A stretch of 64,000 bases of DNA from contig NW_020312817.1 in assembly GCF_003265705.1 (NCBI RefSeq), positions 32,947,820 through 33,011,819 on the forward strand, written 5' to 3'. Each line of letters starts with the position of its first letter. The stretch's first letter is position 1. Positions 1 through 12,500 of this stretch are shown here, piece after piece. Under the pieces are notes generated by a model that was not told where the DNA came from, ran no database searches, and was given only the letters and a program-made list of their open reading frames with translations. Both the position numbers and the translations under genes were made by a program. The stretch comes from Callorhinus ursinus (Eukaryota; Chordata; Mammalia; Carnivora; Otariidae).

Positions 1-467
1 CTGCTTTAGCAAACAGGGATGGTTGGTTGCCTCACTCCTATATGCCACAGGAATACTGTCCAATGTGAGGCAAGGGAAAGGCAAGATAATTCAGAACCTT
101 TCAGTTTATCTGAAAGAAATGTGCAGCTTTATTATTATTATTATACTGTCCTCTTTATTTTATGCCTATATTAAGTGATCCCTGATTATGATGTGAGAAA
201 TGGTTCAGATACAACAAACATCTTAAAAAGGTATTTTCACTTAAATGCTTAGGGAGACTGAACAAATGTTGTTACTAATACTGAATCTTTTGAAAAATAA
301 GTTATAATTATACTATTGGAAATAAATCAAGGATTAGTCCCACAGATACATTATAGGATATGAACAAGTCAACCTTTATATATGGAAAGTGAATTTTGTT
401 TAATATTATGATTCTAAATATATTTACATGTTCATTTTCCCAAATGTTTGCATTTTTAATATCTTAC
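1..467 (-). other. THUMPD2 intron 8 (partial)
   Basis: AT-rich intron sequence downstream of exon 8. I see no further exon or clear repeat. Confidence 0.6.
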
Positions 468-582
468 CTATAACAGAAACTTTAAGTAACTCAATTTTAT
501 CCTGAAGGCCTGCAGCTTTCAGATTATCACATGCACCTAGTAACTGTGAGTCACTGACGTCAGCACCCACATAATACACATC
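468..582 (-). CDS. THUMPD2: THUMPD2 exon 8, residues 322-359 (115 bp)
   Basis: The acceptor CTCATAG precedes GATGTGTATTATG and the donor is GTAAGA, leaving phase 1. It encodes DVYYVGADVSDSQLLGACDN then LKAAGLQDKIELLKVSVI. The GADVS segment is methyltransferase motif II, whose acidic residue (D329) contacts the SAM ribose. This is the last coding exon in the window. The following exons, with the catalytic motif IV, must lie to the left of position 1. Confidence 0.94.
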
Positions 583-3500
583 CTATGAGGAAAGAAAGTC
601 ATATTTTAAGTATGAATTAAACTACCGGACACTTTATGTAGTTAAGAAAACCTACTTGCTTCTTCTCAAATAATTAAAATGAATTTAATAGATTTGTTAA
701 TTCAGGTTAAAACAAATTTTACAGTATTTCTTTAAAATGATATTCAATAGCAAAAAATGAGAAGGATTTGTTAATTTTTAAAAACTATCCATATTTTACA
801 ATAACAAATGTCTAAAGAATTTGGGGATTAGCGTAATCTGTCATGACTAACCACTGAAACTGCTCACATTTTCCTAAATTTAATCATAGTATTTTAAGCA
901 ATTTAATTAACCCATCATAATCCATTTTGACAACAGTAAATAGTAACTCATGTAATCAAAGCTAATAATCCTAAAAAGACAATCTACTTGTAAATAATTG
1001 GGAAGTGACTATACATATAATGATTAAAGTAAATATACTGCTTGGTTCATCAAACTTCAGAACTTACTGGCCATTCTTTAGCAGCTTCCAAAAGTATCGT
1101 TCCAAGTCCACACATTGGATCTAAAACAAATGCACCAGCCTACAGACAGAAATATTGATTTGGTATTATTCAGCCTATCACAAATATGTATTATAGAAGA
1201 AACCTAAAACTTGAGGAATCCACATTTCAAGAATAATGATTGCTTTTTATGCTTTATTAGGAATTTCTGGTGGTTAAAGCCATAAGGGAGGTGTATGCTC
1301 GGCATGTATGAAGATTAGGAAGGTCCCCGGTGTGGCCAAAGTACAGTGAGTATGAGAAAATGTGGCGTTCACATGAGAGGTAGCTGGGAGAGTCTCAAGA
1401 TGCACTGGGTTGTGCTACACATAGGAACAATCCCTGCATCTTAGAGGTTGAAAACAACATATAGCTAATGCTACATCCCCACAGTAGGGCATCTGGGGCT
1501 TCTGCTTCTTACTTTGGAAGCCAGGCTCATGAAGTGGTCACCATCCAGAGCACTGCCATGACTGTGGCAGAGGGGAAAGGAAAGCATGACAAACGGTGTA
1601 GTGGCTCTTAAAGGTGCCATCTGGAAGTGAGACACATCACTTCCACTGCCATTTAACTGGCTGAAGCACGTTAGTCACACAACACACACAATTTGAAGGG
1701 GCCACGAAAGTGTAATCCTACTTGTACCTGGGAAAACAGGAAACTTGGAGAGAAAAGGAATTACTCCCATTCTGGGGGAGTCACATTTTGTCACATCTTG
1801 TAGGTACTGCAAGGATTCTGGTTCTATTCTGAAGAATGGGGAACTATTGGAGGGTTCTGAGGAGACGAGTAACATGACATTTACACTTCAGACAGATCAC
1901 TCTGGTTGCTCTGCTGAGAATAGACCAGAAAAAGGTAAGGGTGTTAACAGGGAGGCTAGTTAGGGGAAGTAGGCAAGAGATGATGGTGACTTGAATTAAG
2001 AGTGGTTTTGGTAAAAGTGGTAAGAACTGGTTAGCTTCTAGATATATTTTAAAGGCGGAGCCAATGGCCTGGACGTAGAATGTTCAAGAATGACAATAAT
2101 CAGAAATGACTGAAGTTTTTGACCTGAGCAACTGGAAGAGTTCCCTGTTACTGAGATGGGAAGAGATGGGAAGGAGAAGCTTCGAAGAGGACAAGAATAT
2201 AGTTCTGGACATGTTAATTTTGAAATGCCTCTTAGACCAAGTATGGACGTCAAGTGATTTGTTGAACATACGGGTCTGGAGTTCAGGGGAGAGGTTCAGG
2301 CTACAGATATAAAGTTGGGAACACTCAGTGTTAGTCATAAATGATATTTAAAGCATCAGAACTAGATGAGTCATCCAGAAAGTGAGAGAAGTTAAAAAAG
2401 AGAAGTCTATGGGTTGGACCCTGGTGATCTCCTAAGTATAGACGTTGGTAGATGAAGATTCAGCAATGCATACTGACAGCAGCACATACTCATGTAGGAG
2501 GAGAACTAGAGTGGTGTTCCAAAAAAATGTGGAAAAGAACATTTCAGGAAGGAGAGTGATGACAGTATCAAAGTGCTAATAGGTAAGTAAGATGAGCAGT
2601 GTCAGTGGAGTGCTGGGGATGACAGCCTGATGGAAGTGGGCACAAGAGAGAAGGGGAAGAGAGGAAGTAGCGACACCAAATATGGACAACTATTTTTAAG
2701 AGTTTTTCTGTAAAGGGAAGCAGAGAAGGAGCATGTGGGTTCAGGAACGGGTTATTTTCTTAAATTGCAAGATATTAAATCAAGGGTACATGCTGTTGGG
2801 AATGTGTAGTAGAGAGAAAAGTCCTGAAGTAGGCATGAGGTAACAGAATCCAGGAAGCAAGTACTGGAGTGAAACAAGGACAGTTCACTTACTGCAATGA
2901 TGCTAACGCGAAGTATGTGGGCACAGACTCCAATATGTTGGTAGATTTGGTGAGGAGAACATGTTGAAGTTCTTTTCTGATTCCAATATTTAAGTCAAAT
3001 AAGAAGCAAGAGAGTGAAAAGTGTGGGCAAGGAAATGACTGTAATGGTAGAACATAGAATCCAAGCTGTGAAGGAGGGGTGAGTAATGGACAATGGTAAG
3101 GTCAAATGACTAGAGGCCCCAGGGGTTGAGGAACTGTGTGGTAGTGTGCTAGAGGAATTGAACAGGACGGAAAAAGAGGCTAAGAGCAGGATTCCTGAAA
3201 CTGAGATTTGTGGAGGGTATACCCTTCTGGGTGTGACCAGGGTAGATCATTAGAGGTAGGGAAACGAAGACACTAAGGGGTCAGGTTACAGAGTGGACAT
3301 TGAGATCATAAAGAACTATGACAGTAATAGTGGTTTATACTCTCCTTGAAATGATAGGAAGAGAGGTCTGCATGTGACTGGGATAATTTCATGGCATGTG
3401 CTTCAAACGCACAGAGAGGTTCTGGGCAGAAGGAGCAATGAGGAGCAAGCCGGACACCTACCACCTCCAGGCCCATGGTCCCTTGATATGTTTACAGAGG

Positions 3501-6500
3501 AAGCAGAGCGCTCAGTGGACAGCCAGGTTTCAGTCAGAGCCAGAGGGCACCTAATGGAAAGAAACATAATGTCCTTCAGAAGAGAGAGAGAGAGAGAGAG
3601 AGAGATCTTCCCCTGGGCGGAAAGTCTAAGGGGTGGAATGTAAATGAATAATGATGGGGTGGTAAGTAAAAAGAATAATGATCTAAATGACAATTTAGTT
3701 AAAAATAACAATGGTATGAGAACTAATTTTTATTAAGATCTTAATATGTGCCAAACACTGTGCTCTTCCTTCCCCCAACATGGTCCATGCTCCATGGTAT
3801 AATCAGACCTTAAATATCTTTAATGTCTTTATGTTACCACAAGACCTTCTCTAGCTATGGCATTTGGGGACCTGGGCAGAAGTAGACAAGTATTTCTGTA
3901 TGCTTATATTAATAACTAAGACTTACAGAACTTGATTTTCCTTGTTTGGATATGTAGGAAGGAAAAGAATTTGTGGTAAACATGAAAAATATCTATCATC
4001 CTCATGTTTAGATTTCACTGTTTGTGGCACTGGCATACCCAAGGTTGGATACTGAGATCATGTACACTGTGGGTCATTATAATGAAGGACAGTTGGAAGA
4101 AAGGCAGGCAGGGACAAGGGGTCCCTGCCCTAAGAGGAAACCACCTTAAAAGGATTTTACACCACCCTGGAAGGAGCCCTCCACCGTTTCTCAAGGGATA
4201 GGTAGATGACAAAAACCTGACTGGGTGAAAGGCACAGGGAGGGTTAATCAGATTAAAACAGTCCGCCAACAAGCCCATAAAAACCCCTAGATCTAAACTG
4301 GCAACATTTCGGGTCCCCTCCCTCTTTGGAAGCTTTGTATTCTCAATAAACTTTGCTTTGCTGCCCACCACTCTTCATCTGGTCTACCTCTTCATTCTTT
4401 GAAGCTGCGTGACCAAGAACCACGGGCACTAAAGGAAAAGAAATTCTGTAACAATTACTAAACTCCTCCAAAACAACTGTGCCTGCTACTTCTTACATGC
4501 TTTAACAGACTTCCTATGCTGGTGGTCACATTTAGAGAAACAATTCTTACTGTAGGTTCTAACAAGGCAAACTCACAGTAAGGAAACATTTTAACTAACA
4601 TTAGCTTTGGATATTTTAATTTACTTTCTACTTTTCTGACAAATGGATGTTTATGTCAAGATAAAGGTAACATTTCAAACTTGTATAAGGTGGTTATATA
4701 AATTTATATTTATATAATATGTATATATATACACATATATATAGTTATATAGTTATATAAACTGTGGTGAGATCACTGGCAGTTTGGTAACCATAACTCT
4801 CCTTAGACTAAAAGAAATTTGGACTAAAGATTAAAATCAAATAAAAAAGAAAATCATGGATTCTGGGAACATGATAATCTTAAAGTAGCTTTCTTCCTTT
4901 CTCTCAACTCCAAGCTATTTACTTCCCTGGGCCCAAGTGATGCTCAGACGTAGAGGCAGCTAGGGGCTAAGAGAAAGCCCTGGGCTTCATTCGGGTCCCA
5001 GAAGAAAGAACTGGTATGGGGCCTCTCAGCCATGGCTGGGTGGGGGGTTAGAGACCAGCACTGGAGCCCAGAGGGGAAAATCACTGGAACTGGGGAGAAC
5101 CTGGTCTTCAGAGATCTACAGACCTGTAGGGAGACCAGTGAATCAAAGAGCTTTCACCTAGAAAGAGAAAAGTCTTCCGCATGGCTGACAGATTCTCCTT
5201 ACACTGCCAAACCCAGTGGCACCAGAGATCCATGTGCCTTCTACCATTTACAGGATTTTAGCCATTTAAAATATCTTAATAACCACAGTTGAATCCCAGT
5301 GAGCCACCGAGAAAATAATGGCACATCCAAAGGGCACGGGTCCATGAGTAGCTAGAGAGTAAACAGGCAGAACACTGAAAACACACATCTAGTGAAACAG
5401 AACTCCTGGGGGAGACAGATAAGTATTGGAACAAAAGAACGAAGAGCTTCTAGAGATATTCAAATGTAGCGTGCACACACACAGAACTTTTCAAAACTAA
5501 AAAACCATGATTTTTAAGCTAAAAATTCCGATGAATAAAGTAGAACATATCTCTATGACTCTTGTTATGGCTTGGAAGATTATGTTCAAGAATAACTCAA
5601 CATGCAGACCCAAAATATAAAGAGATGGAAACCATGTGAGAAAGGATAAGCATCTTGGAGGACAGGTCCAGGAAGCTTAACATGTTTATAATTTCAGAAG
5701 CAGAAAACAAAGTAGTGTAGGGTAAAAAAGTCACTAAAGCAAAAACAGTTGAGGCAATAATAATTAAATAAGTAATGAAAGAAAGAGTGCCTGAGCCAGA
5801 GAAATGATAACTTGTATAATTATTATATATTCCAAATAATTATTATAACTATAATTATTATTGCGATAGCAGCAGCTAATACTTAAACACTTTCTATATG
5901 CCATGTACTGTTCTAATCACTTAATAAATGTTAATTCACTTAATCCTCACATGACCCTAGGAGCTTTTTTTTTTTTTAAAGATTTATTTATTTTAGAGGG
6001 CAAGCGAGTGCATATACTGGGGTGGGGGGAGGAACAGAGGGAGAGGGAGGGAGAGAATCTCAAGCGACTTATTACTGAGCGTGAAGCCTGATGCGGGCCT
6101 CGATTTCACAACCCTGAGATTGTGACCTGAGCCAAAGTCAAGAGTCTGACGCTTAATTGACTGAGCCACCCAGGTGCCCCCCTAGATTATTATTTTCATC
6201 TCGCAAATGAGAAACTGAGGCACAGAGATATTAAATATCTTGCCTAAAGTTTCCCAGTCAGTAAGTGGTGGAGCCAGAATTAGAACTCAGGCAGTCAAAT
6301 ACACCAAGTTCTGGGCTGAATAGAAAACACACATATGTAAGTATATCCTGCTAGTATTCCTGAACTTCAGAGAATTTTTTTTCCTTCCAAGATTTTATTT
6401 AAATCCAAGTTAGTTAACATATAGTGTAGTATTGGTTTCAGGAGTAGAATTTTGTGATTCATCACTTGTATATATCACCCAGTGCTCATCACAACAAGCG

Positions 6501-9500
6501 GTCTCCTTAATGCCCATCACCCATTTAACCCAACTCCTGAACTGTAGAGGATTAAAGAGAAAAGTCTTACAAGCCTCCCAGCAGCAAGAACAGGCAGCTA
6601 TACAGGAAAAAGAAAATCATACTGGTATGTATTGTTCATCTAGAACACAGGAAAATAAATGGCAAGAGGACAGCATCTACAGACCTCTGAGGGAAAGGGA
6701 CTGCCACTCAAGACTCTTACATCCAGCCAAGATGGGTATGTATGCCAGGATAAAAAACAAATTTGAGGATATATAGGAAGTTCAGACAGTGTATTATTTG
6801 GATACTACATTTGAGGAAATTACCTAAGACTTTTTTTTTTTAAGATTTTATTTATTTGACACAGAGAGAGACAGCGAGAGAGGGAACACAAGCAGGGGGA
6901 GTGGGAGAGGGAGAAGCAGGCTTCCCGCGGAGCAGGGAGCCCGACGCGGGGCTCCACCCCAGGACCCCGGGATCATGACCTGAGCCGAAGGCAGACGCTT
7001 AACAACTAAGACTTTAATCAAGCAACAAATAAACCAGAGCAGAGACCTCAAACGGGGAACGACAAAGTGAAGAACAATGGGGAGGAGCGATATGTCTCTG
7101 TGTACTTCTCCAGAAAGCGTGCGTGTACACGCAATTAGAGCCTAGTGATGAAGGACAGGCTGCTTAAGTGCTAAATAAGAACTTCTGAAACAGAAGGGGC
7201 ATATTTCAAGGGAAATTCTGACACATGATAAATAATTTAGTTCAATCTAGTCATTGGGGGTTGATAGTGGAAGGGTATAAAAATGTTACAAAGGTCTCAT
7301 TGTAGGGAGGGGTAAAGGTGGGTCAGGAGAAAAGAAGAAGAGCACTCTAGAGGCCCCACATCACGACAGGGAAGAGGGCACGTTTAGAGTGTCTTGGGGG
7401 TAAAAACAGTGTCTTCAGAGAGGAAAAGAGCTGATATCTTGTTTTAAAGAAACAGCAGAGTCCTATGTGTTTCATCAAGAGAGCTGGGAACAGGAGCCAT
7501 TAGCAGAAGAGAACAATAAAGTATAATCTCCAACCTCAAGGAGAGCAATGAAATGATTATCAAGTAACTTGATCAAACTAGCAAAAATAAAACCAAGAAA
7601 CAGTGTAAGAAGTTATAAACAGAGTAAAATAGGAAGAATACAATCAAGTATGTCTGTCCTAATACTGAACTCTCACTGGAAAACAGAGACCATCAGAGTG
7701 GATAAAAACAGAGCTGTTGTGTTTGTAAAAAAACATACTGAAAGCAAAGTTGAAAATAAAGCAGTGGAAAAGAAATGCAGCAAATGCAAAGAAAAAGAAA
7801 GGAATGAAAATATTAGTAAGACACGAAATTTAAGTTTAAACTCACTAATCAAGATAAAGAGAACTTTATGTTACAATAAAAAGGCACAACTCCTGATGAA
7901 ACAATAAAAGTCATAAATGTGCATATACCAAACTAGACAGCAGCTAAGGCAACAACTAGCAAAAGTGCAAAAACTTAAAAATATAAATATAGTAACCTAA
8001 TGAGATTTTGAAATACCTCTTTCAGAATTGTACAGATAGTAAAACAGTAATATAGCAGACATTCCTTGACTAAAAAATAAAATTATTTTCTTATGTCCAC
8101 AGAACACTTGCAAAAATTGATCCAGATCTTGGTCACAGAGAAAAACTTAAAATTTACGTAGAGGTTTTATAGGCCATCTGATTGTGACATAAAAGATTAG
8201 AAATGATAAAAGTGTAGCTATCTTTGGACTCAGCTTTTTCGTAGCCAAAATACTCTCAGAAGTTCAACAGTATCTAAAACCATATTGCTGTAGCAGTTCA
8301 TAAATGTAAAGGCAACAGAAAGAGAAAGAAAAGGATAGGAAAAAAAAAACAAAAAGAAAGGAAAAGAAAGCAAGCAACCAAGATGTCCACCAATCAGTTG
8401 ATTATGCAAAGGACCTTGCTATTAAAAAGAATGCAAACATTTTCCTTACCTTAATTTCAGCGAGAGAGGCCATTGCCCATGCTATGGTAGATCTCAGGCC
8501 TGCTGTCTTGATGTAAGCTCTGCTGGCTAAAGGAACCCTACAAAGAAAAGAACCTGATGATACCCCCGGTATTACTGTATGGTAAAGAAGATCAGGATAT
8601 AAATAAAAATGGTTAACCTGTTCACATCTGTGACTCACCTTAACATATTCATCTAACATACAGCTAAGTATCTGCTAAGTTACAGAATATTTTAACCTTA
8701 TTACAAAATATCTTATCTAATTGGCACCTTGTCTAACCAGCCAGTGTGGTATTTCAGAAAGGTAAATTTGTGGGGCGCCTGGGTGGCTCAGTCCGTTAAG
8801 CACCTGCCCGTGGCTCAAGTCATGATCCCAGTGTACTGGGATAGAGCCTTTTGTTGCTGGGCTCCTTGCTCAGCAGGGAGCCTGCTTCTCCCTCTCCCTC
8901 TGCCCACTTATACTCTCTCTCTCTCAAATAAATAAATAAAATCTTAAAAAAAAAAAGGTAAATTTGTTGGACAATTGAAATTTAAACTCTTAAGTGTTTG
9001 ACTTATAAAAATCTAATCACATAGGTGGAAAAAATCTTTTTCAAATGTTAATATACTTTCCTGCCTTCCCAAATGGAATATATGGGAATTTTTCTTGCTG
9101 ATCTGGAGTCATCAAGAGGAACATACTGTTCTGTGATATGGATGTACTATGGGAAGTAGGGCTGAATGGATGCTAACCCTTGAAATCTGTTTCCTAGAAA
9201 AAAATCGCTTTTGTAAATTTGTTCTTTGCTCATTTGCATCTTTCTCAAAAGATGAAATGAAGCATGACATTGCATTGTCTAAAATAATTTATGGAACGAA
9301 GAGCTGAAGCAGACATCTCCCAAATGAGTTCAATGGCCTCCATTATGTATCACTTCATACTTTATCCTCTACCTCATCACTTTTATTATCAGTGTTTCCA
9401 GATTTGATAGAAGTTATCAAAATATTATTTCTATCTTTCTAATGCAATGAACAAGAAAGCTTGAGAAAATCTATTACAATAACCTTAAGCATTCTTTTTT

Positions 9501-12500
9501 ACATCCTGGCTTACAGATGCCTAAATGTGAGCTTAGAACTAATGGGGTATTCCTATTGAATTTTTATAATCTTTAAAAATATTCCATGCCTACAATCTAG
9601 AAAAAGGGTATCTAAATCACATTATACTATGTAAACAGGGATGTGCATATAAAATGTTTTGAAGATGCCAACAACATTTACATGCTTCCAAGGAACTGGA
9701 AATCACTACTTTCATCCAACTAGTTCTTTGTTCCCAGAGCATCCAGAAAAGTACCTGTTATATGATAAGTGTTCAACAAATATTTTGGAATAAGGAAATG
9801 AATCATTTGCATTTATTATCATATAGTACCCTGCAAGATTAGAGAGATACCTGAAGTAGATTTTAAAAACTGGAAATACTCTCCCACAATAAAAGAATAA
9901 TGGCAATAAAATCTGTAGAATGTTCAAATGTGAATTTTAAGAACTGTGCTGTATTTTCTATTTTAATAAAAACTCCAGATGCCAACAGACTAAGGGCCTG
10001 TGAAAATCATTTAATAATAGAAATAATTAGATATAATTTTCAGTATGAATCACAATCAGTGAATGATTGTAATCAAATCTTTTATAGCTCCAACTGGCCA
10101 GGTTAAATCATAAACATCAAGCACCAAGAAAACACTGGCTCAAGTAAAGAACTCAAATGCTTTGCCTCGAGCCCCCTCTGTTATATCGATGTTTCATATT
10201 ATAAGTAAGAACATAAAGTTCTTACTTTTACAAACTCTAAGGGACAAACATAAAGCTTAGAGAACAATACCTACCTGAACACGGGGATTCCCACCACAGA
10301 GTAAATGTCATTTAGATGTATGAAGATCTGAAAGAACAAACAGAGAAGTTGGAACAGAACAGGAAATGCATTACCAAATGCACTGACAATTTGAAAACTT
10401 CCATTTTTAAACTATGTTTTATTTTAAAATTTACTTTGTTTTTTATTTTTTAAATAATCTGTATTTTAATAAAAAAAAAACTAAGGCCTTGTTTATCATA
10501 TATGGAAAGATGTTCTATAATATTTTTTTCCGAGCAGAGACAAAGTAAATTTTTAGTACATTCCATAGAAAGATTCTGAGGATAATTCGGTATAGAAGGT
10601 ATATGGACTCTCATGTTCTGAAGAGATCTTGAGTTCTTTCTTCCCAGAGATTCTCTGAATTATCATAACTGGATCAGACTTTTTAGCATTGTGGGTAGAG
10701 AAGACTTCCTAAACTCACCTTAATTCTAACTTCAAGTAAGACTTGAGGTCACACAGGACCGTCACAGGCTACATTTCCAGGGTAACAACATCTTCTTCAG
10801 GCCAAAGATACCATAGCAAGGGTGACCTTTTCTCTCTCTACTATCCGTAGCTGAGCTCCTTCCTTTCTACTACTCTTCTTTTGTTGGGTCATAAAGAGGA
10901 TTTAAATGTCTCAAATTATAATTAGTAGCTCAATTAAATTTTAAAAGTTAGAATCTTACTTTCATAGTCTGATGAGGTTTATGGAATATTCTGACTCTGC
11001 TGTTTGACCTCAAGAGCATTTGATCCCTAACTTTGACCCCAAGGTTATTTTCACTATATAGTTTCATCAGAATTACTCCAATATTGACAAATTTTTATTA
11101 AGAAAAGAATGACCTGGAATGAACTCCATTTAGTCAATTTAAATCCTTGATCATCAAAGCTAAACTTTCCAATGTTTTGGATTATTCATTTCAGCAAAAG
11201 TATTAGGATTCTTTTCTATTTAAAATTGATACTCAAGAGAAGATACACTGATATTTTTTAAGATTTTATTTATTCATTTGAGACAGAGAGATACAGAGAG
11301 AGAGAGCATGAGCAGAGGGTGAGGCAGAGGGAGAGGGAGAAGCAGACTCCCCGCTGAGCCAGGAGCCTGATGTGGGGCTTGATCCCAGGACCTGGAGATC
11401 ATGACCTGAGCTTAAGACAGACACCCAACCATCTGAGCCACCCAGGCACCCCGATACACTGATATTTTTATATATCAAATGTTATTAAGACTAGCTTCTC
11501 CCACTATAAAATTTTTTTCTCTTAATTTTGCTGAACAAAATTTATTTTAAGGTTTGATTCTTCTGTTAATTTTGGTCACAAATTTTACTGTGTGATTTTA
11601 CTGTTGACAATTATGTTAATAGCTATTATTAATTACACTAAATGGCTGATAGGAATTAAATTAGCTATACTTATTTAGGCACTAAGCTATGAGAAAAGTG
11701 TAATTTTGAGGCAGTGATATGGGGCCAAGGAGACATGGGGAGATGGGAATCAGCAGAGCACAAGAGGAGAGAACTGGAAAGGAGAGATGGAAGGAGGGCA
11801 TTCTCATGTCAAAACATTCTTGAGGTCAAAATATTTTTTTTCCTTTTTTTCTTTTTTAAGATTTTATTTATTCATTTGAGAGAGAGACAGAGAGAGCACA
11901 AGCTGGGGGAGAGGCAGAGGGAGAGAGAGAGAAGCAGACTCCCTGCTGAGCTGGGAGCCCTACCTGGGGCTGGATCCCAGGACCTGGAGATCATGACCTG
12001 AGCTGAAGGCAGAGGCTTAACCATCTGAGCCACCCAGGCGCCCCAAAATATTTTTCATGACAGTAATGAAGAACATACATTAGGCATTACTTTGTAAAAG
12101 TGAAAATATCAAATGAAAACACTGAAAAATAAAAACACAAAATGTTCTGATATGGCCAGCTATTACTCCATTCAAAGCTATAGAAGAATAAATTTATGAG
12201 TCAATGAATCATGAAAATGACTAAACTACCTGTCAAATTTATCAGATGGGGCGCCTGGGTGGCTCAGTCGGTTGAGCGTCTGCCTTTGGCTCAGGTCATG
12301 ATCCCGGGGTCCTGCGATCGAGCTCCACATGGGGCTCCCTGCTCAGTGAAGAGCCTGCTTCTCCCTCTCCCTCTGCCCCACCCCCCAACTCATATGCACA
12401 CACGTGTGCGTGCTCTCTCTCTCTAGAAAAAAAATAAGTTCGGCGGGGCGCCTGGGTGGCTCAGTCGTTAAGCGTCTGCCTTTAGTTCAGGTCATGATCC

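Larger units (their letters stand above)
5040..8350 (+). mobile_element. Fragments of an ancient L1 (HAL1/L1M-like), interrupted
   Basis: Scattered stretches between younger insertions follow the order of old mammalian L1 ORF1 to early ORF2. Examples are TCTTACATCCAGCCAAGATGG with a following basic segment (6710-6780) and a region resembling the start of the ORF2 endonuclease at 7640-7700. All frames are broken. The assignment rests on remembered patterns, and the boundaries are loose. Confidence 0.4.
1140..8449 (-). other. THUMPD2 intron 6 (7.3 kb)
   Basis: Repeat-filled intron. Its recognisable contents are listed separately: an old unassigned repeat, a GA microsatellite, an ERV-type LTR, a MIR split by a SINEC, an L1 3' end, a second SINEC and decayed L1. 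The stretches 1140-1780 and 3610-4070 hold nothing I recognise. Confidence 0.85.

Noticed and set aside
4015..4371. 118-codon open frame on the minus strand
   Set aside because: It runs antisense through the LTR and has no similarity to retroviral or host proteins that I can see.
4075..4454. A complete endogenous retrovirus at the LTR
   Set aside because: No gag, pol or env-like frame lies on either side and no second LTR was seen.
8772..8953. SINEC heads as possible tRNA genes
   Set aside because: The head derives from a tRNA, but the copies lack an intact cloverleaf and carry a CT-rich body and A-tail between target duplications, so they are SINEs.
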